64,000 nucleotides of DNA from the NCBI RefSeq assembly GCF_006351925.1, contig NZ_CP040924.1, positions 2,981,001 through 3,045,000 of the forward strand, read 5' to 3'. Positions 19,069 through 27,941 of the stretch are shown one piece after another (within the stretch, counting starts at the first letter, position 1; every line of letters begins with the position of its first letter). The translations under genes and the position numbers were made by a program. The DNA is from Clostridium thermarum (GTDB taxonomy: Bacteria; Bacillota; Clostridia; Clostridiales; Clostridiaceae). The notes beneath the pieces were generated by a model, which was not told the origin of the DNA, ran no database searches, and was given only the letters and a program-made list of their open reading frames with translations.

Positions 19069-20463
19069 TTAATTATTAATTTTATTAGAAAGGTACTCAT
19101 CAATAGCCTTTGCAGCCTTTTTGCCCGCTCCCATAGCCAATATAACCGTAGCTGCTCCTGTAACTGCATCGCCGCCGGCATAGACACCCTCTCTTGAGGT
19201 TGCTCCGGTTTCTTCTTGGGCAACGATACACCTGTGTTTATTGGTCTGCAAGCCCTTTGTAGTAGAAGAAATCAGTGGGTTTGGAGAAGTTCCCAAGGAC
19301 ATGATGACAGTGTCCACATCCATTATAAATTCAGAATCTGGTATTTCTATGGGCTTTCTTCTTCCGGAGGCATCCGGTTCTCCCAGCATCATTCTGATAC
19401 ACTTCATGCCTTTAACCCAACCATTTTCATCTGCCAAGATTTCTATGGGATTTGTAAGCACGTCAAAGATTATGCCCTCTTCCTTTGCGTGATGAACTTC
19501 TTCCATTCTTGCAGGAAGTTCTGCTTCGGATCTTCTGTATACCACATGAACTTCTGCTCCAAGTCTTGCAGCAGTTCTGGCAGCGTCCATAGCAACGTTT
19601 CCGCCACCTACAACCGCCACCTTTTTACCTACTCTTATCGGAGTGGAATAACCTTCTTTAAAGGCCTTCATTAGATTATTTCTTGTAAGGAACTCATTAG
19701 CGGACTGGACCCCGTTTGAGTTTTCTCCGGGGATTCCCATAAATTTTGGCAGTCCTGCCCCTGAACCTATAAATACAGCATCAAAACCTTCCTCTTCAAA
19801 AAGCTGATCTACAGTAATGGTCCTTCCAACTATTACATTAGTCTCTATCTTAACTCCAAGCTTTTTAACATTTTCTATTTCATGCTTAACAACGGTTTCC
19901 TTTGGAAGTCTGAATTCCGGTATACCATATACCAAAACTCCACCGGGTTCGTGAAGGGCTTCAAAGATTGTAACTTCGTAGCCCAGCTTAGCTAAGTCCC
20001 CGGCACAGGTCAAGCCTGCAGGACCACTTCCTATTACGGCTACCTTCTTTCCGTTTTTCTCCATAGTTTCACTTAAATCTATGTTATGTTCCCTTGTCCA
20101 GTCTGCTACAAACCTTTCCAGCTTACCAATGGCCACTGCCTCTCCCTTAACTCCAAGAACACATTTGCCCTCGCACTGGATTTCCTGAGGGCATACTCTT
20201 CCACACACCGCCGGAAGGGCACTGGACTGGGCAATTATCCTAGCTGCCTTTTCAAATTCACCCTCCTTAACATATTGTATAAAGGAAGGTATGTTAATGG
20301 TTACAGGACATTGTGTGACACAGAGGGGCTTTTTACAGTTAAGACATCTGGCAGCCTCTTGTTTAGCCTCCTCTTCTGAATACCCCAGGCATACCTCATC
20401 GAAATTTGTCACTCTTACCTTAGGATCCTGTTCTGTTATGGGAGTTCTTTTGAATCTATCCAT
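19069..20463 (-). CDS. nfnB: NfnB, large subunit of NADH-dependent ferredoxin:NADP oxidoreductase
   Basis: The 464-residue protein resembles the glutamate synthase small subunit. The N-terminus carries iron-sulfur cysteines (ARCLNCKKPLCVTQCP, then CGRVCPQEIQCEGKCVLG); it continues with an FAD-binding VIGSGPAGLTCAGDLAKLG near residue 143 and an NADP-binding VAVVGGGNVAMDAARTAARL near 284. Next to an NfnA-type FAD/2Fe-2S subunit, this is best read as NfnB, which bifurcates electrons between ferredoxin/NADH and NADP, rather than as glutamate synthase: no large glutamate synthase gene is present. The two genes share one base (TAATG). Without context it would be called gltD-like. Confidence 0.85.
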   Translation of the reverse strand: MDRFKRTPITEQDPKVRVTNFDEVCLGYSEEEAKQEAARCLNCKKPLCVTQCPVTINIPSFIQYVKEGEFEKAARIIAQSSALPAVCGRVCPQEIQCEGKCVLGVKGEAVAIGKLERFVADWTREHNIDLSETMEKNGKKVAVIGSGPAGLTCAGDLAKLGYEVTIFEALHEPGGVLVYGIPEFRLPKETVVKHEIENVKKLGVKIETNVIVGRTITVDQLFEEEGFDAVFIGSGAGLPKFMGIPGENSNGVQSANEFLTRNNLMKAFKEGYSTPIRVGKKVAVVGGGNVAMDAARTAARLGAEVHVVYRRSEAELPARMEEVHHAKEEGIIFDVLTNPIEILADENGWVKGMKCIRMMLGEPDASGRRKPIEIPDSEFIMDVDTVIMSLGTSPNPLISSTTKGLQTNKHRCIVAQEETGATSREGVYAGGDAVTGAATVILAMGAGKKAAKAIDEYLSNKINN

Positions 20464-21368
20464 TACCTTGTCCCCCCTTCGTTATTCTCATGACAGTCGC
20501 AGCCTTTTCTATGGTGGGTGTCTCCCTCTTCTGCCTTAAGAATTTTTCTACCCTCTTCGGTTTTATACATTGTCTGTCTTCTCATAGCTTCATCAAAATT
20601 GACAAGGTGTCCGTCAAACTCCGGACCATCTACGCAGGCAAATTTAACTTCATTTCCCACAGTAACTCTGCAGGCGCCGCACATGCCCGTTCCATCCACC
20701 ATTATGGGATTAAGGCTGACAATAGTATGTATACCTAACTCTTTTGTTAAGGCAGCCACAAATTTCATCATTATCATTGGTCCTATTGCCACTACCAAGT
20801 CATACCTCTTGGCTTCTTTTTCTACTATATCCTTTAGGAGATTTGTAACTAGACCCTTATATCCATAAGAACCGTCGTCAGTTGCTATATAGAGATTACC
20901 GGCCACAGCCTTCATCTCTTCTTCCATAATTAATGTTTCCTTTGTCTTTGTTCCTATAATAACATCTGCAGCAATCCCCTTTTCATGAAGCCACTTCACT
21001 TGAGGATATACCGGCGCAGTGCCTACTCCTCCTGCTACAAATAATATTCTCTTCACTTTTAATTCCTCTATATCTTCATGCACCATTTCAGACGGTTGAC
21101 CCAGCGGTCCTACAAAGTCTGCAAAGGCATCCCCCTCTTCAAGCTTTGCCATCTGCTGAGTTGAAACTCCCAAAACCTGAAACACAATAGTGACAGTTCC
21201 CCTTTCCATATCGTAGTCACAGATGGTAAGAGGTATTCTTTCTCCCTTCTCATCCATTTTCACAATGAGAAACTGTCCGGGATTGGCAGACCTTGCTACC
21301 CTGGGAGCCAAAACATCCATCAGATAGATCTGTGGCGCCAGCAATTTTTTCTTCATAATTTTGTACAT
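20463..21368 (-). CDS. nfnA: NfnA, small FAD/2Fe-2S subunit of NADH-dependent ferredoxin:NADP oxidoreductase
   Basis: The 301-residue protein belongs to the PyrK/sulfide dehydrogenase-like ferredoxin reductase group. Residues 1-100 form the FAD domain (RIPLTICDYD), about 105-225 the nucleotide domain (ILFVAGGVGTAPVYPQVKWL), and the 2Fe-2S site is GTGMCGACRVTVGNEVKFAC. A cysteine and histidine rich tail (HHRKGCDCHEN) follows, beyond the usual end near residue 280. It couples NADH oxidation to ferredoxin in the bifurcating complex. It is first in the nfnAB operon with its own promoter. Confidence 0.87.
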   Translation of the reverse strand: MYKIMKKKLLAPQIYLMDVLAPRVARSANPGQFLIVKMDEKGERIPLTICDYDMERGTVTIVFQVLGVSTQQMAKLEEGDAFADFVGPLGQPSEMVHEDIEELKVKRILFVAGGVGTAPVYPQVKWLHEKGIAADVIIGTKTKETLIMEEEMKAVAGNLYIATDDGSYGYKGLVTNLLKDIVEKEAKRYDLVVAIGPMIMMKFVAALTKELGIHTIVSLNPIMVDGTGMCGACRVTVGNEVKFACVDGPEFDGHLVNFDEAMRRQTMYKTEEGRKILKAEEGDTHHRKGCDCHENNEGGTR

Positions 21369-21453
21369 ACTTACTCCCCCATTTGATTTTATCTTGTTAT
21401 CTTGTATATTTACTCATTTATACATACTGCCCCATAATAAATATACATTTACC

Positions 21454-21482
21454 ATTATAATTTATGTTTTCAAAATTTACAA
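21454..21482 (-). promoter_or_regulatory. Promoter of nfnAB
   Basis: TTGTAA (complement of 21477-21482), 17-base spacer, perfect TATAAT (complement of 21454-21459). It lies after the terminator of the butyryl-CoA operon, so nfnAB is a separate transcript. Confidence 0.75.
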
Positions 21483-21491
21483 TTAATAATT

Positions 21492-21520
21492 AAAAAAGCA
21501 GTCAATTAGACTGCTTTTTT
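21492..21520 (-). terminator. Terminator of the crt-bcd-etfBA-hbd operon
   Basis: A 12-bp perfect inverted repeat (AAAAAAGCAGTC at 21492-21503 with 21509-21520) with T-runs on both strands, 14 bases after the hbd stop. Confidence 0.92.
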
Positions 21521-21534
21521 ACATACAAAAAATA

Positions 21535-22383
21535 TTATCTAGTATAGTTGAAGAAGCCTCTTCCGCTCTTTCTTCCAAGGTATCCAGCTCTAACATATTT
21601 CTTTAGCAGTGGGTTAGGTCTGTACTTTGGATCTCCAGTTTCCTTATATAGAACTTCCATTATGGCAAGTACAATATCGTTACCTATGAAGTCTGAAAGT
21701 GCAAGTGGTCCCATTGGGTGGTTTGCACCAAGCATCATAGCCTTATCAATATCTTCTGCACTGGCAGTTCCTTCAGCAAGTACTGTGATACCTTCGTTAA
21801 TCATTGGTATAAGTATTCTGTTAACAACAAAGCCTGGAGCTTCTGCTACTTCTACAGGGTCCTTGCCTATAGCTACAGATAATTCCTTTACCTTATCAAA
21901 GGTTTCCTGTGAAGTTGCTATACCTCTTATAATTTCAACAAGCTTCATAACAGGAGCTGGGTTAAAGAAATGCATTCCTATAACCTTGTCAGGTCTGTTA
22001 GTTGCTGTAGCAACTTCAGTTATTGATAATGAAGAGGTATTTGAAGCCAGTATAGTTTCAGGCTTACAGATCTTATCTAACTCTGCAAATATAGATTTCT
22101 TTATTTCCATGTTTTCAACAGCAGCTTCAACTACTAAGTCACAGTCTGCAGCCAAATTCATATCAGTAGTTCCACTTATTCTTGAAAGTATATCCTCTTT
22201 AGCTTCCTCTGTAATCTTACCCTTTTCTACCAATTTTGAAAGACTCTTATTTATACCCTTTAGTCCTTTATCAACGAACTCGTCCTTTATGTCTCTGATT
22301 ACAACCTCATAACCCTTAGCAGCAAATGCTTGAGCAATACCTGCTCCCATTGTTCCGGCACCAAGCACAAAAATCTTTTCCAT
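21535..22383 (-). CDS. hbd: 3-hydroxybutyryl-CoA dehydrogenase
   Basis: The 282-residue enzyme reduces acetoacetyl-CoA to 3-hydroxybutyryl-CoA. An N-terminal Rossmann site [20 protein letters not shown] is followed by the catalytic His region [16 protein letters not shown] and the C-terminal dimer domain ([17 protein letters not shown]). Length and sequence are typical of clostridial Hbd. It is last in the butyryl-CoA operon, separated from etfA by 82 bases that include a palindromic repeat, and is followed by a strong terminator. Confidence 0.97.
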   Translation of the reverse strand: MEKIFVLGAGTMGAGIAQAFAAKGYEVVIRDIKDEFVDKGLKGINKSLSKLVEKGKITEEAKEDILSRISGTTDMNLAADCDLVVEAAVENMEIKKSIFAELDKICKPETILASNTSSLSITEVATATNRPDKVIGMHFFNPAPVMKLVEIIRGIATSQETFDKVKELSVAIGKDPVEVAEAPGFVVNRILIPMINEGITVLAEGTASAEDIDKAMMLGANHPMGPLALSDFIGNDIVLAIMEVLYKETGDPKYRPNPLLKKYVRAGYLGRKSGRGFFNYTR

Positions 22384-22417
22384 CCTAAACTTCCTCCTTC
22401 TAAAAATATAATTAGCA

Positions 22418-22465
22418 GAAATTCAGCTATAAAGCTGAATTTCCACCTTAATTATTCATTATTAA
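22418..22465 (-). repeat. Palindromic intergenic repeat, copy 2, between etfA and hbd
   Basis: AAATTCAGC (22419-22427) pairs with 22434-22442, followed by the same TTCCACCT and AT-rich TCATTATTAATTA tail as copy 1. Here no T-run follows on the minus strand, so it should not end transcription; it sits inside the operon and may affect mRNA processing. Confidence 0.65.
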
Positions 22466-23467
22466 TTATTTTTCACCCTTGAGCTGTGCAATCATTTCTG
22501 GAACAACCTTGTACAGGTCTCCCGCAATAGCAAGGTCAGCTATCTTCATGATTGGAGCATTTTCATCCTTATTTATAGCAATTATATAGTCGGAATCCTG
22601 CATACCTGCTAAGTGTTGGATTGCTCCGGAAATACCGCAGGCGATATAAACCTTTGGCTTAACAGTTTGTCCAGTTTGACCAACCTGTGCATGCTTTCCT
22701 ATCCATTCTTTATCAACAGCTGCTCTGGAACCACCCACAGTTCCACCAAGCACATCTGCCAATTCCTGCAGCAGCTTAAAGCCTTCAGCGTTACCTACAC
22801 CTCTACCGCCGGATACTATAAATTCTGCTTCTCCTATATCTACAAGGTTCTTAGCAGTCTTAACAACTTCTACAACCTTTGTTCTGATATCTTCTTCTCT
22901 TAATTCTACTGCTACCTTTTCTATAGCTGCAGTTCTGGCTTCATCCTTTTCAAGCTTTGAGAATACTCCCGGTCTTACTGTAGCCATCTGTGGTCTGTGG
23001 TCTGGACAAACTATGGTTGCCATTAAGTTTCCCCCAAAGGCAGGTCTTGTAGCCATCAGGTTCTTAGTCTCTTCATCTATATCTACAGAAGTACAGTCAG
23101 CAGTTAAACCTGTAGTTAGTCTTGCTGCTACTCTTGGACCTAAGTCTCTTCCGATGTAGGTAGCACCGATGAAAATTATTTCAGGCTTTCTTTCCCTTGC
23201 AAGGTCACATATAACCTTTGTGTAAGCATCTGTAGTGTAATTAGCTAACAATTCATGATCTGCAACTAAAACTTCGTCTGCTCCAAAAGCTGCTAATTCC
23301 TTAGCCAAACCTTCTATATTATTTCCAAGAAGTAAGGCTGTAAGCTTTACTCCTAACTTATCTGCAATTTTTTTTCCTTCTCCCAAAAGCTCAAGAGAAA
23401 CCTTCTGAAGCTTGCCTTCTCTTTGCTCTGCAAATACCCAAACGCCTTTGTAATCTGCTAAATTCAT
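22466..23467 (-). CDS. etfA: Electron transfer flavoprotein alpha subunit
   Basis: The 333-residue protein has an N-terminal adenine-nucleotide-hydrolase-like domain (about 1-190) and the conserved C-terminal FAD domain: VSGGRGVGNAEGFKLLQEL, GGSRAAVDKEW, QVGQTGQTVKPKVYIACGIS and GAIQHLAGM. With EtfB it carries two FADs and, in complex with Bcd, couples crotonyl-CoA reduction to ferredoxin reduction. It follows etfB by 23 bases. Confidence 0.96.
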   Translation of the reverse strand: MNLADYKGVWVFAEQREGKLQKVSLELLGEGKKIADKLGVKLTALLLGNNIEGLAKELAAFGADEVLVADHELLANYTTDAYTKVICDLARERKPEIIFIGATYIGRDLGPRVAARLTTGLTADCTSVDIDEETKNLMATRPAFGGNLMATIVCPDHRPQMATVRPGVFSKLEKDEARTAAIEKVAVELREEDIRTKVVEVVKTAKNLVDIGEAEFIVSGGRGVGNAEGFKLLQELADVLGGTVGGSRAAVDKEWIGKHAQVGQTGQTVKPKVYIACGISGAIQHLAGMQDSDYIIAINKDENAPIMKIADLAIAGDLYKVVPEMIAQLKGEK

Positions 23468-23490
23468 TTCACAATCCTCCTATTAATACA

Positions 23491-24270
23491 CTAGATGTAG
23501 TGTTTTTCTTTAAGTTTTCCGATAACATATTGTACTGCTTCGTCTACAGGCTTCTTGATAAGCTCTCCGCTGCCCTTAACTTCTTTAGCCCAGGACTTCT
23601 TAACCTTAGTTGGTGAGCCTGCAAGACCAATCCTGGTCTTATCTACATCTATATCATTAACACTCCAAATTTTTATTTCTTTATTAGCGGATGCAAATAT
23701 ATCTCTTGCATTCATATATCTTGGATTGTTTAATTCTTTAATAGCTGTTAAAAGTACCGGTGTTTTAACTTCAATTATTTCATAACCATCTTCTAAGGCT
23801 CTGTTTACAGTTAATACATCACCATTGATTTTAACTTCCTGTACATAGGTAACCTGAGGAATATTTAAATGCTCAGCAATTTCCGGACCAACCTGTGCAG
23901 TATCTCCGTCTATTGCTTGTCTTCCTGCGAAGATTATATCGTAGTCTAACTTTCTCAGTGCTCCTGCCAAGGCTTCTGAGGTAGCTAAAGTATCTGATCC
24001 TCCAAAGGCTCTGTCAGTTATTAATATTGCTTCATCTGCACCCATAGACAGTGCTTCTCTTAGAGCATTTTGTGCCTGTGGTGGTCCCATGCTTATTACA
24101 GTTACTTTAGCACCGTAGTTGTCTTTTAATACTAGGGCTTCTTCCAAGGCATGCTTGTCTTCGGGATTTATAATTGAAGGTACTCCTTCTCTGATAAGGG
24201 TTCCAGTCTTAGGATCTATCTTAACTGCTGTAGTATCTGGTACTTGCTTTAAACATACAACTATATTCAT
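23491..24270 (-). CDS. etfB: Electron transfer flavoprotein beta subunit
   Basis: The 259-residue subunit begins MNIVVCLKQVPDTTAVKID and has the ETF beta signature region (VNRALEDGYEIIEVKTPVLLTAIKELNNPRY). Segments such as GADEAILITDRAFGGSDTLAT and GRQAIDGDTAQVGPE resemble the bifurcating EtfB that holds the bifurcating FAD. Together with EtfA and Bcd it takes electrons from NADH and splits them to crotonyl-CoA and ferredoxin. It lies 22 bases after bcd. Confidence 0.96.
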   Translation of the reverse strand: MNIVVCLKQVPDTTAVKIDPKTGTLIREGVPSIINPEDKHALEEALVLKDNYGAKVTVISMGPPQAQNALREALSMGADEAILITDRAFGGSDTLATSEALAGALRKLDYDIIFAGRQAIDGDTAQVGPEIAEHLNIPQVTYVQEVKINGDVLTVNRALEDGYEIIEVKTPVLLTAIKELNNPRYMNARDIFASANKEIKIWSVNDIDVDKTRIGLAGSPTKVKKSWAKEVKGSGELIKKPVDEAVQYVIGKLKEKHYI

Positions 24271-24292
24271 CTAACTCTTCCTCCTATGAATC

Positions 24293-25432
24293 TTATTTAA
24301 AAATGTTACCTGCTATAACCATCTTCTGAACCTGTGATGTTCCTTCATAGATTTCAGTGATCTTAGCATCTCTCATCATTCTTTCTACCGGATATTCCTT
24401 AGTGTAACCATATCCACCAAAGGCCTGAACCGCTTTAGTTGTAACTTCCATTGCTACTTCTGATGCAAATAGCTTAGCTCTTGCAGCGTCCACGGAGTAT
24501 GGAAGTCCGTTGTCCTTTAACCATGCAGCCTTGTAAACAAGCATCCTAGCCGCTTCTATCTTAACTTCCAACTCTGCCATCATCCACTGTAAGCCCTGGA
24601 AGGCTGCTAATGGCTTACCGAATTGCTTTCTTTCCTTCATGTAGTTTACTGCTTCTTCAAAAGCACCTTCTGCTATACCTAAAGCCTGAGCTGCTATACC
24701 AATTCTTCCTCCGTCAAGAGTTTTCATTGCTATGGCAAAGCCCTTACCTTCTTGTCCAATCAAGTTTTCCTTTGGCACTATGCAGTTTTCCATGATCAAT
24801 TCTGTTGTAGAGGAAGCTCTGATACCAAGCTTGTTTTCTTTCTTTCCGATGGAGAAGCCTGGGAAGCTCTTCTCAACTATGAAGGCTGATATGCCTTTTG
24901 TTCCCTTACTTCTGTCAGTCATGGCGAATATTATGAAAGTATCAGCAACACCCCCGTTTGTTATAAACACCTTGCTGCCATTTAATATATAGTGATCTCC
25001 ATCTAATACTGCAACAGTCTGTTGTCCGGCTGCATCTGTTCCTGCATTAGGTTCAGTTAAGCCGAAGGCACCCAATTTTCTTCCGCTGGCAAGGTCAGGT
25101 AAATATTTAGCTTTTTGAGCCGGAGTTCCAAAAGCATCTATAACTGATGCACAAAGAGAAACGTGAGCTGAAAGTATAACTCCTGTAGTTGCACATACCT
25201 TGGATAATTCTTCAACAGCTAGTATATAGGAAAGGCTGTCTCCACCTGCTCCTTCAAATTCTGTTTTAAAAGGTATTCCAAAGAAGCCGAGCTTGGCCAT
25301 TTTCTTTACATTTTCCATGGGGAATTCTTCTGTTTCATCAATTTCAGCGGCTATTGGCTTAACTTCATTTACGGCAAATTCTCTTACCATTTGTCTAACT
25401 AACTCTTGTTCTTTTGATAATGTAAAATTCAT
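24293..25432 (-). CDS. bcd: Butyryl-CoA dehydrogenase
   Basis: The 379-residue acyl-CoA dehydrogenase reduces crotonyl-CoA to butyryl-CoA using FAD. Family signatures are GAFGLTEPNAGTDAAGQQT (FAD/substrate loop) and QAFGGYGYTKEYPVERMMRD; the catalytic glutamate lies in KITEIYEGTSQVQKMVIA, close to the C-terminus as in short-chain enzymes. It is the second gene of the operon, 35 bases after crt, and is the partner of EtfAB encoded next. Confidence 0.97.
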   Translation of the reverse strand: MNFTLSKEQELVRQMVREFAVNEVKPIAAEIDETEEFPMENVKKMAKLGFFGIPFKTEFEGAGGDSLSYILAVEELSKVCATTGVILSAHVSLCASVIDAFGTPAQKAKYLPDLASGRKLGAFGLTEPNAGTDAAGQQTVAVLDGDHYILNGSKVFITNGGVADTFIIFAMTDRSKGTKGISAFIVEKSFPGFSIGKKENKLGIRASSTTELIMENCIVPKENLIGQEGKGFAIAMKTLDGGRIGIAAQALGIAEGAFEEAVNYMKERKQFGKPLAAFQGLQWMMAELEVKIEAARMLVYKAAWLKDNGLPYSVDAARAKLFASEVAMEVTTKAVQAFGGYGYTKEYPVERMMRDAKITEIYEGTSQVQKMVIAGNIFK

Positions 25433-25467
25433 TTAACATTGACCTCCTTAATTATCAATTACTTTTT

Positions 25468-26250
25468 CTATTTGTTTTGAAAGCTTTTTTCTCTTTTCTC
25501 AACGAAGGCAGTCATTCCTTCCTTTTGGTCAGCTGTAGAGAAACACTCACCAAAGGCTTCAGCTTCGTACATAAGAGCAGTATCCATATCACATTGCATT
25601 CCTCTGTTTATTGCAGCCTTTGAAAGTTTTACTGCTATAGGAGCATTGGCAGCAATGGTCTGAGCCATAGCCCTTGCTTCTTCCATTAGCTTTTCACCTT
25701 CAACAACTCTGTTTACAAGTCCTATTCTTAAAGCTTCATCTGCCTTAATTATCTTACCGGTATATATTAATTCCTTAGCCATTCCTGTTCCAACAAGTCT
25801 AGCTAATCTTTGTGTACCACCAAATCCGGGAGTTATTCCAAGGCCAACTTCTGGTTGTCCAAACTTTGCCTTGTCTGAAGCTAATCTTATGTCACATGCC
25901 ATTGCCAGTTCACAGCCGCCACCTAGTGCAAAACCACCGATTGCAGCTATAACAGGCTTTTCAAGGTTTTCTAATCTTCTGAACACCTTATTACCTAAAA
26001 TGGAGAACTTTCTTCCTTCTATAGTATTTAGGTCCTTCATTTCAGTTATATCTGCTCCGGCAACAAAGGCCTTTTCACCAGCTCCGGTCAATATTACAGC
26101 GTATATCTCCTCATCATTTTCCAGTTCTGTCACTACATAATCTAACTCTTTTAGCGTTTCTGAATTTAATGCGTTTAAGGCCTTAGGTCTGTTTATTGTC
26201 ACAACGGCAACTTTTCCTTCTTTTTCAATAATAACATTATTCAGTTCCAT
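25468..26250 (-). CDS. crt: Crotonase (3-hydroxybutyryl-CoA dehydratase)
   Basis: The 260-residue enoyl-CoA hydratase removes water from 3-hydroxybutyryl-CoA. It has the oxyanion-hole segment AFVAGADITEMKDL (about 61-74), AIGGFALGGGCELAMACDI with the first catalytic Glu region, and FGQPEVGLGITPGFGGTQRL with the second. It is the first gene of crt-bcd-etfB-etfA-hbd. Its ribosome site AAGGGGG is about 8 bases before ATG, and a Rex site lies 33 bases upstream, tying the operon to the NADH/NAD ratio. Confidence 0.97.
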   Translation of the reverse strand: MELNNVIIEKEGKVAVVTINRPKALNALNSETLKELDYVVTELENDEEIYAVILTGAGEKAFVAGADITEMKDLNTIEGRKFSILGNKVFRRLENLEKPVIAAIGGFALGGGCELAMACDIRLASDKAKFGQPEVGLGITPGFGGTQRLARLVGTGMAKELIYTGKIIKADEALRIGLVNRVVEGEKLMEEARAMAQTIAANAPIAVKLSKAAINRGMQCDMDTALMYEAEAFGECFSTADQKEGMTAFVEKREKSFQNK

Positions 26251-26282
26251 AAGAATAATCCCCCTTAGTTTTATTGTTGGAA

Positions 26283-26300
26283 TTGTTAATATTATAACAA
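26283..26300 (-). promoter_or_regulatory. Rex operator overlapping the crt promoter -10
   Basis: TTGTTAATATTATAACAA differs by one base from the Rex consensus TTGTTAA-N4-TTAACAA. Read on the minus strand it contains TATAAT, so bound Rex would block the -10 box of the operon. The -35 region is not clear. Confidence 0.88.
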
Positions 26301-26302
26301 TC

Positions 26303-26341
26303 TAAAATAAAAATAATTGAAGCAAAATCCGCTTCAATTAT
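26303..26341 (-). terminator. Terminator upstream of crt, probably the original rex terminator
   Basis: An 11-bp perfect stem (26313-26323 with 26331-26341) around a 7-base loop is followed on the minus strand by ATTTTTATTTT. It faces readthrough from rex, but the IS30-type element now lies between it and rex. Confidence 0.8.
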
Positions 26342-26414
26342 GATTATATACATATATTAGATAATTTACAATAGTTTATGTAGAATTATACACGTCTTTA
26401 TTAATTTTCTTTAA

Positions 26415-27941
26415 TTGCAAAAGTAAATTCCACCTCTCTAGGTGGTAAGAGTGGATTTTAATTCTACAAATATGAAAGAGTATAGAGAGTGGAATTTAGT
26501 AATACAAAATATTATTATATTGATATATGCGTCATTACAGTAATCCTTGCTTGGTAAGGAAGGAGTTTTTCATTATGGCTAAATTCAAACACTTTACGTT
26601 AGAGGAAAGAGTCTCTATTGAAATAATGCTTAAAGCCTCCCTTTCTTTCAAAGCAATAGCCCGAGAGCTTGATCGAGATTGTACAACCATTTCCAAAGAG
26701 GTTAAAAATCATATCATGTACAAGCGAACAGGTTCTTACGGTAGACCTTTTAACAACTGTATTCATCGTTTAACTTGCAACCATACATATCTATGTGAGA
26801 AATCACATTGTAGAATTCGACGCTGTCGCTTTTGTTCAGATTGTTCAAAATTCTGTTCTGATTACAAAGCATATACTTGTCACTTACTCTCTAAGCCACC
26901 TTATGTGTGCAATGGATGTGCTAGCCTTACAAAATGTACTCTGGAGAAAGCAATCTATAATGCTTCCTATGCCCATGATGAATATGTACTTCGTCGTTCT
27001 GAGTCACGAAGCGGCATAACTATTTCTGAGGACGAGATTAAACGTCTTGATAAAATCATAACCCCACTCATTCAAAGAGGTCAATCTATACACCATATCT
27101 GCGTTAATAACAGAGACCTTATCATGCATAGTGAAAAATCAATCTACAACTATATTGATTACAATCTTTTCTCCACAAAAAATATTGACCTTCCAAGAAA
27201 AGTTGTTTATCGTCCAAGAAAAAAGCTTAAAAATCATTTTAAAGTGGATAAGTCCTACAGAATTGGACGCACATATCAGGATTTTCTTGAATTCATGAAG
27301 GAAAATCCTGATACTCCAGTAGTTGAAATGGATTCTGTTGAAGGTACTAAAGGTGGTAAGGTGTTGCTCACTATCCATTTCGTTGATTCTCAGTTTATGC
27401 TTGCTTTTATTAGGGATGCAAACACTTCACGTTCCGTCATAGATATTTTCGAAAATCTTTATTTGGAACTGGGGCCTGACACTTTTCTAAAACTATTTCC
27501 TGTCATTCTAACTGACAACGGCAGTGAGTTTACAAATCCAAAGGCTATCGAGTTTGATAGGCAGGGAAACCGCATAACACGCATCTTCTACTGCGACCCT
27601 TCAGCGCCATATCAGAAAGGTGCTGCAGAAAACAACCATGAATTGATCCGGAGAATTGTTCCTAAAGGCCAGAGCTTCAACTCATTTCAACAGAAGGATA
27701 TCTCATTGATGATGAGTCACATTAATTCTTATTCAAGAAAAAAGCTGAATGACCAGTCTCCATACTCGGTATTCAGCTTCCTTTACGGCGCTAAAACGCT
27801 CGCAAAGTTGGATTCAGAACTCATCAAACCAAATGAGATTATCATGAATCCGAGTTTATTAAAATATTAACCTACTCAAGCAGGGATTACCGCTGGCGCT
27901 TAAGTTAAAACTTTTTCAATGGGTGGAATTTACCTTTGCAA
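26415..27941 (+). mobile_element. IS30-family insertion sequence
   Basis: Terminal repeats TTGCAAAAGTAAATTCCACC at 26415-26434 and its complement, with one mismatch, at 27922-27941 enclose one transposase gene. The core motif GTGGAA-TTA recurs inside the left end (about 26451 and 26487) and again beyond the right repeat (about 28091 and 28109). An 18-base direct repeat with one indel (CTTTATTAATTTT-TTTAA; 26396-26414 and 28134-28151) flanks this wider span, so the true right end may be near 28127-28133 rather than 27941. Confidence 0.75.
26575..27870 (+). CDS. IS30-family transposase
   Basis: The ATG at 26575 is used because AAGGAAGGAG stands before it and the family start KFKHFTLEERVSIEIMLKAS follows at once; the longer frame from 26527 lacks this. 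The 431-residue enzyme has an N-terminal helix-turn-helix (FKAIARELDRDCTTISKEV, about 22-40), a cysteine-rich stretch (about 60-125) and a DDE integrase core: VVEMDSVEGTKGGKVLLT, VILTDNGSEFTNP, and a Glu in PYQKGAAENNHELIRR. All three catalytic acids are present and the frame is complete, so the element may be active. Confidence 0.93.
   Translation: MAKFKHFTLEERVSIEIMLKASLSFKAIARELDRDCTTISKEVKNHIMYKRTGSYGRPFNNCIHRLTCNHTYLCEKSHCRIRRCRFCSDCSKFCSDYKAYTCHLLSKPPYVCNGCASLTKCTLEKAIYNASYAHDEYVLRRSESRSGITISEDEIKRLDKIITPLIQRGQSIHHICVNNRDLIMHSEKSIYNYIDYNLFSTKNIDLPRKVVYRPRKKLKNHFKVDKSYRIGRTYQDFLEFMKENPDTPVVEMDSVEGTKGGKVLLTIHFVDSQFMLAFIRDANTSRSVIDIFENLYLELGPDTFLKLFPVILTDNGSEFTNPKAIEFDRQGNRITRIFYCDPSAPYQKGAAENNHELIRRIVPKGQSFNSFQQKDISLMMSHINSYSRKKLNDQSPYSVFSFLYGAKTLAKLDSELIKPNEIIMNPSLLKY

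Noticed and set aside
19069..21368. Glutamate synthase (gltBD) reading of the nfnAB pair
   Set aside because: The small-subunit-like protein stands beside an FAD/2Fe-2S reductase subunit, with no large glutamate synthase gene nearby.
21548..22312. 254-codon open frame on the plus strand inside hbd
   Set aside because: It is an antisense shadow of hbd caused by codon bias; no homology-like motif or ribosome site.
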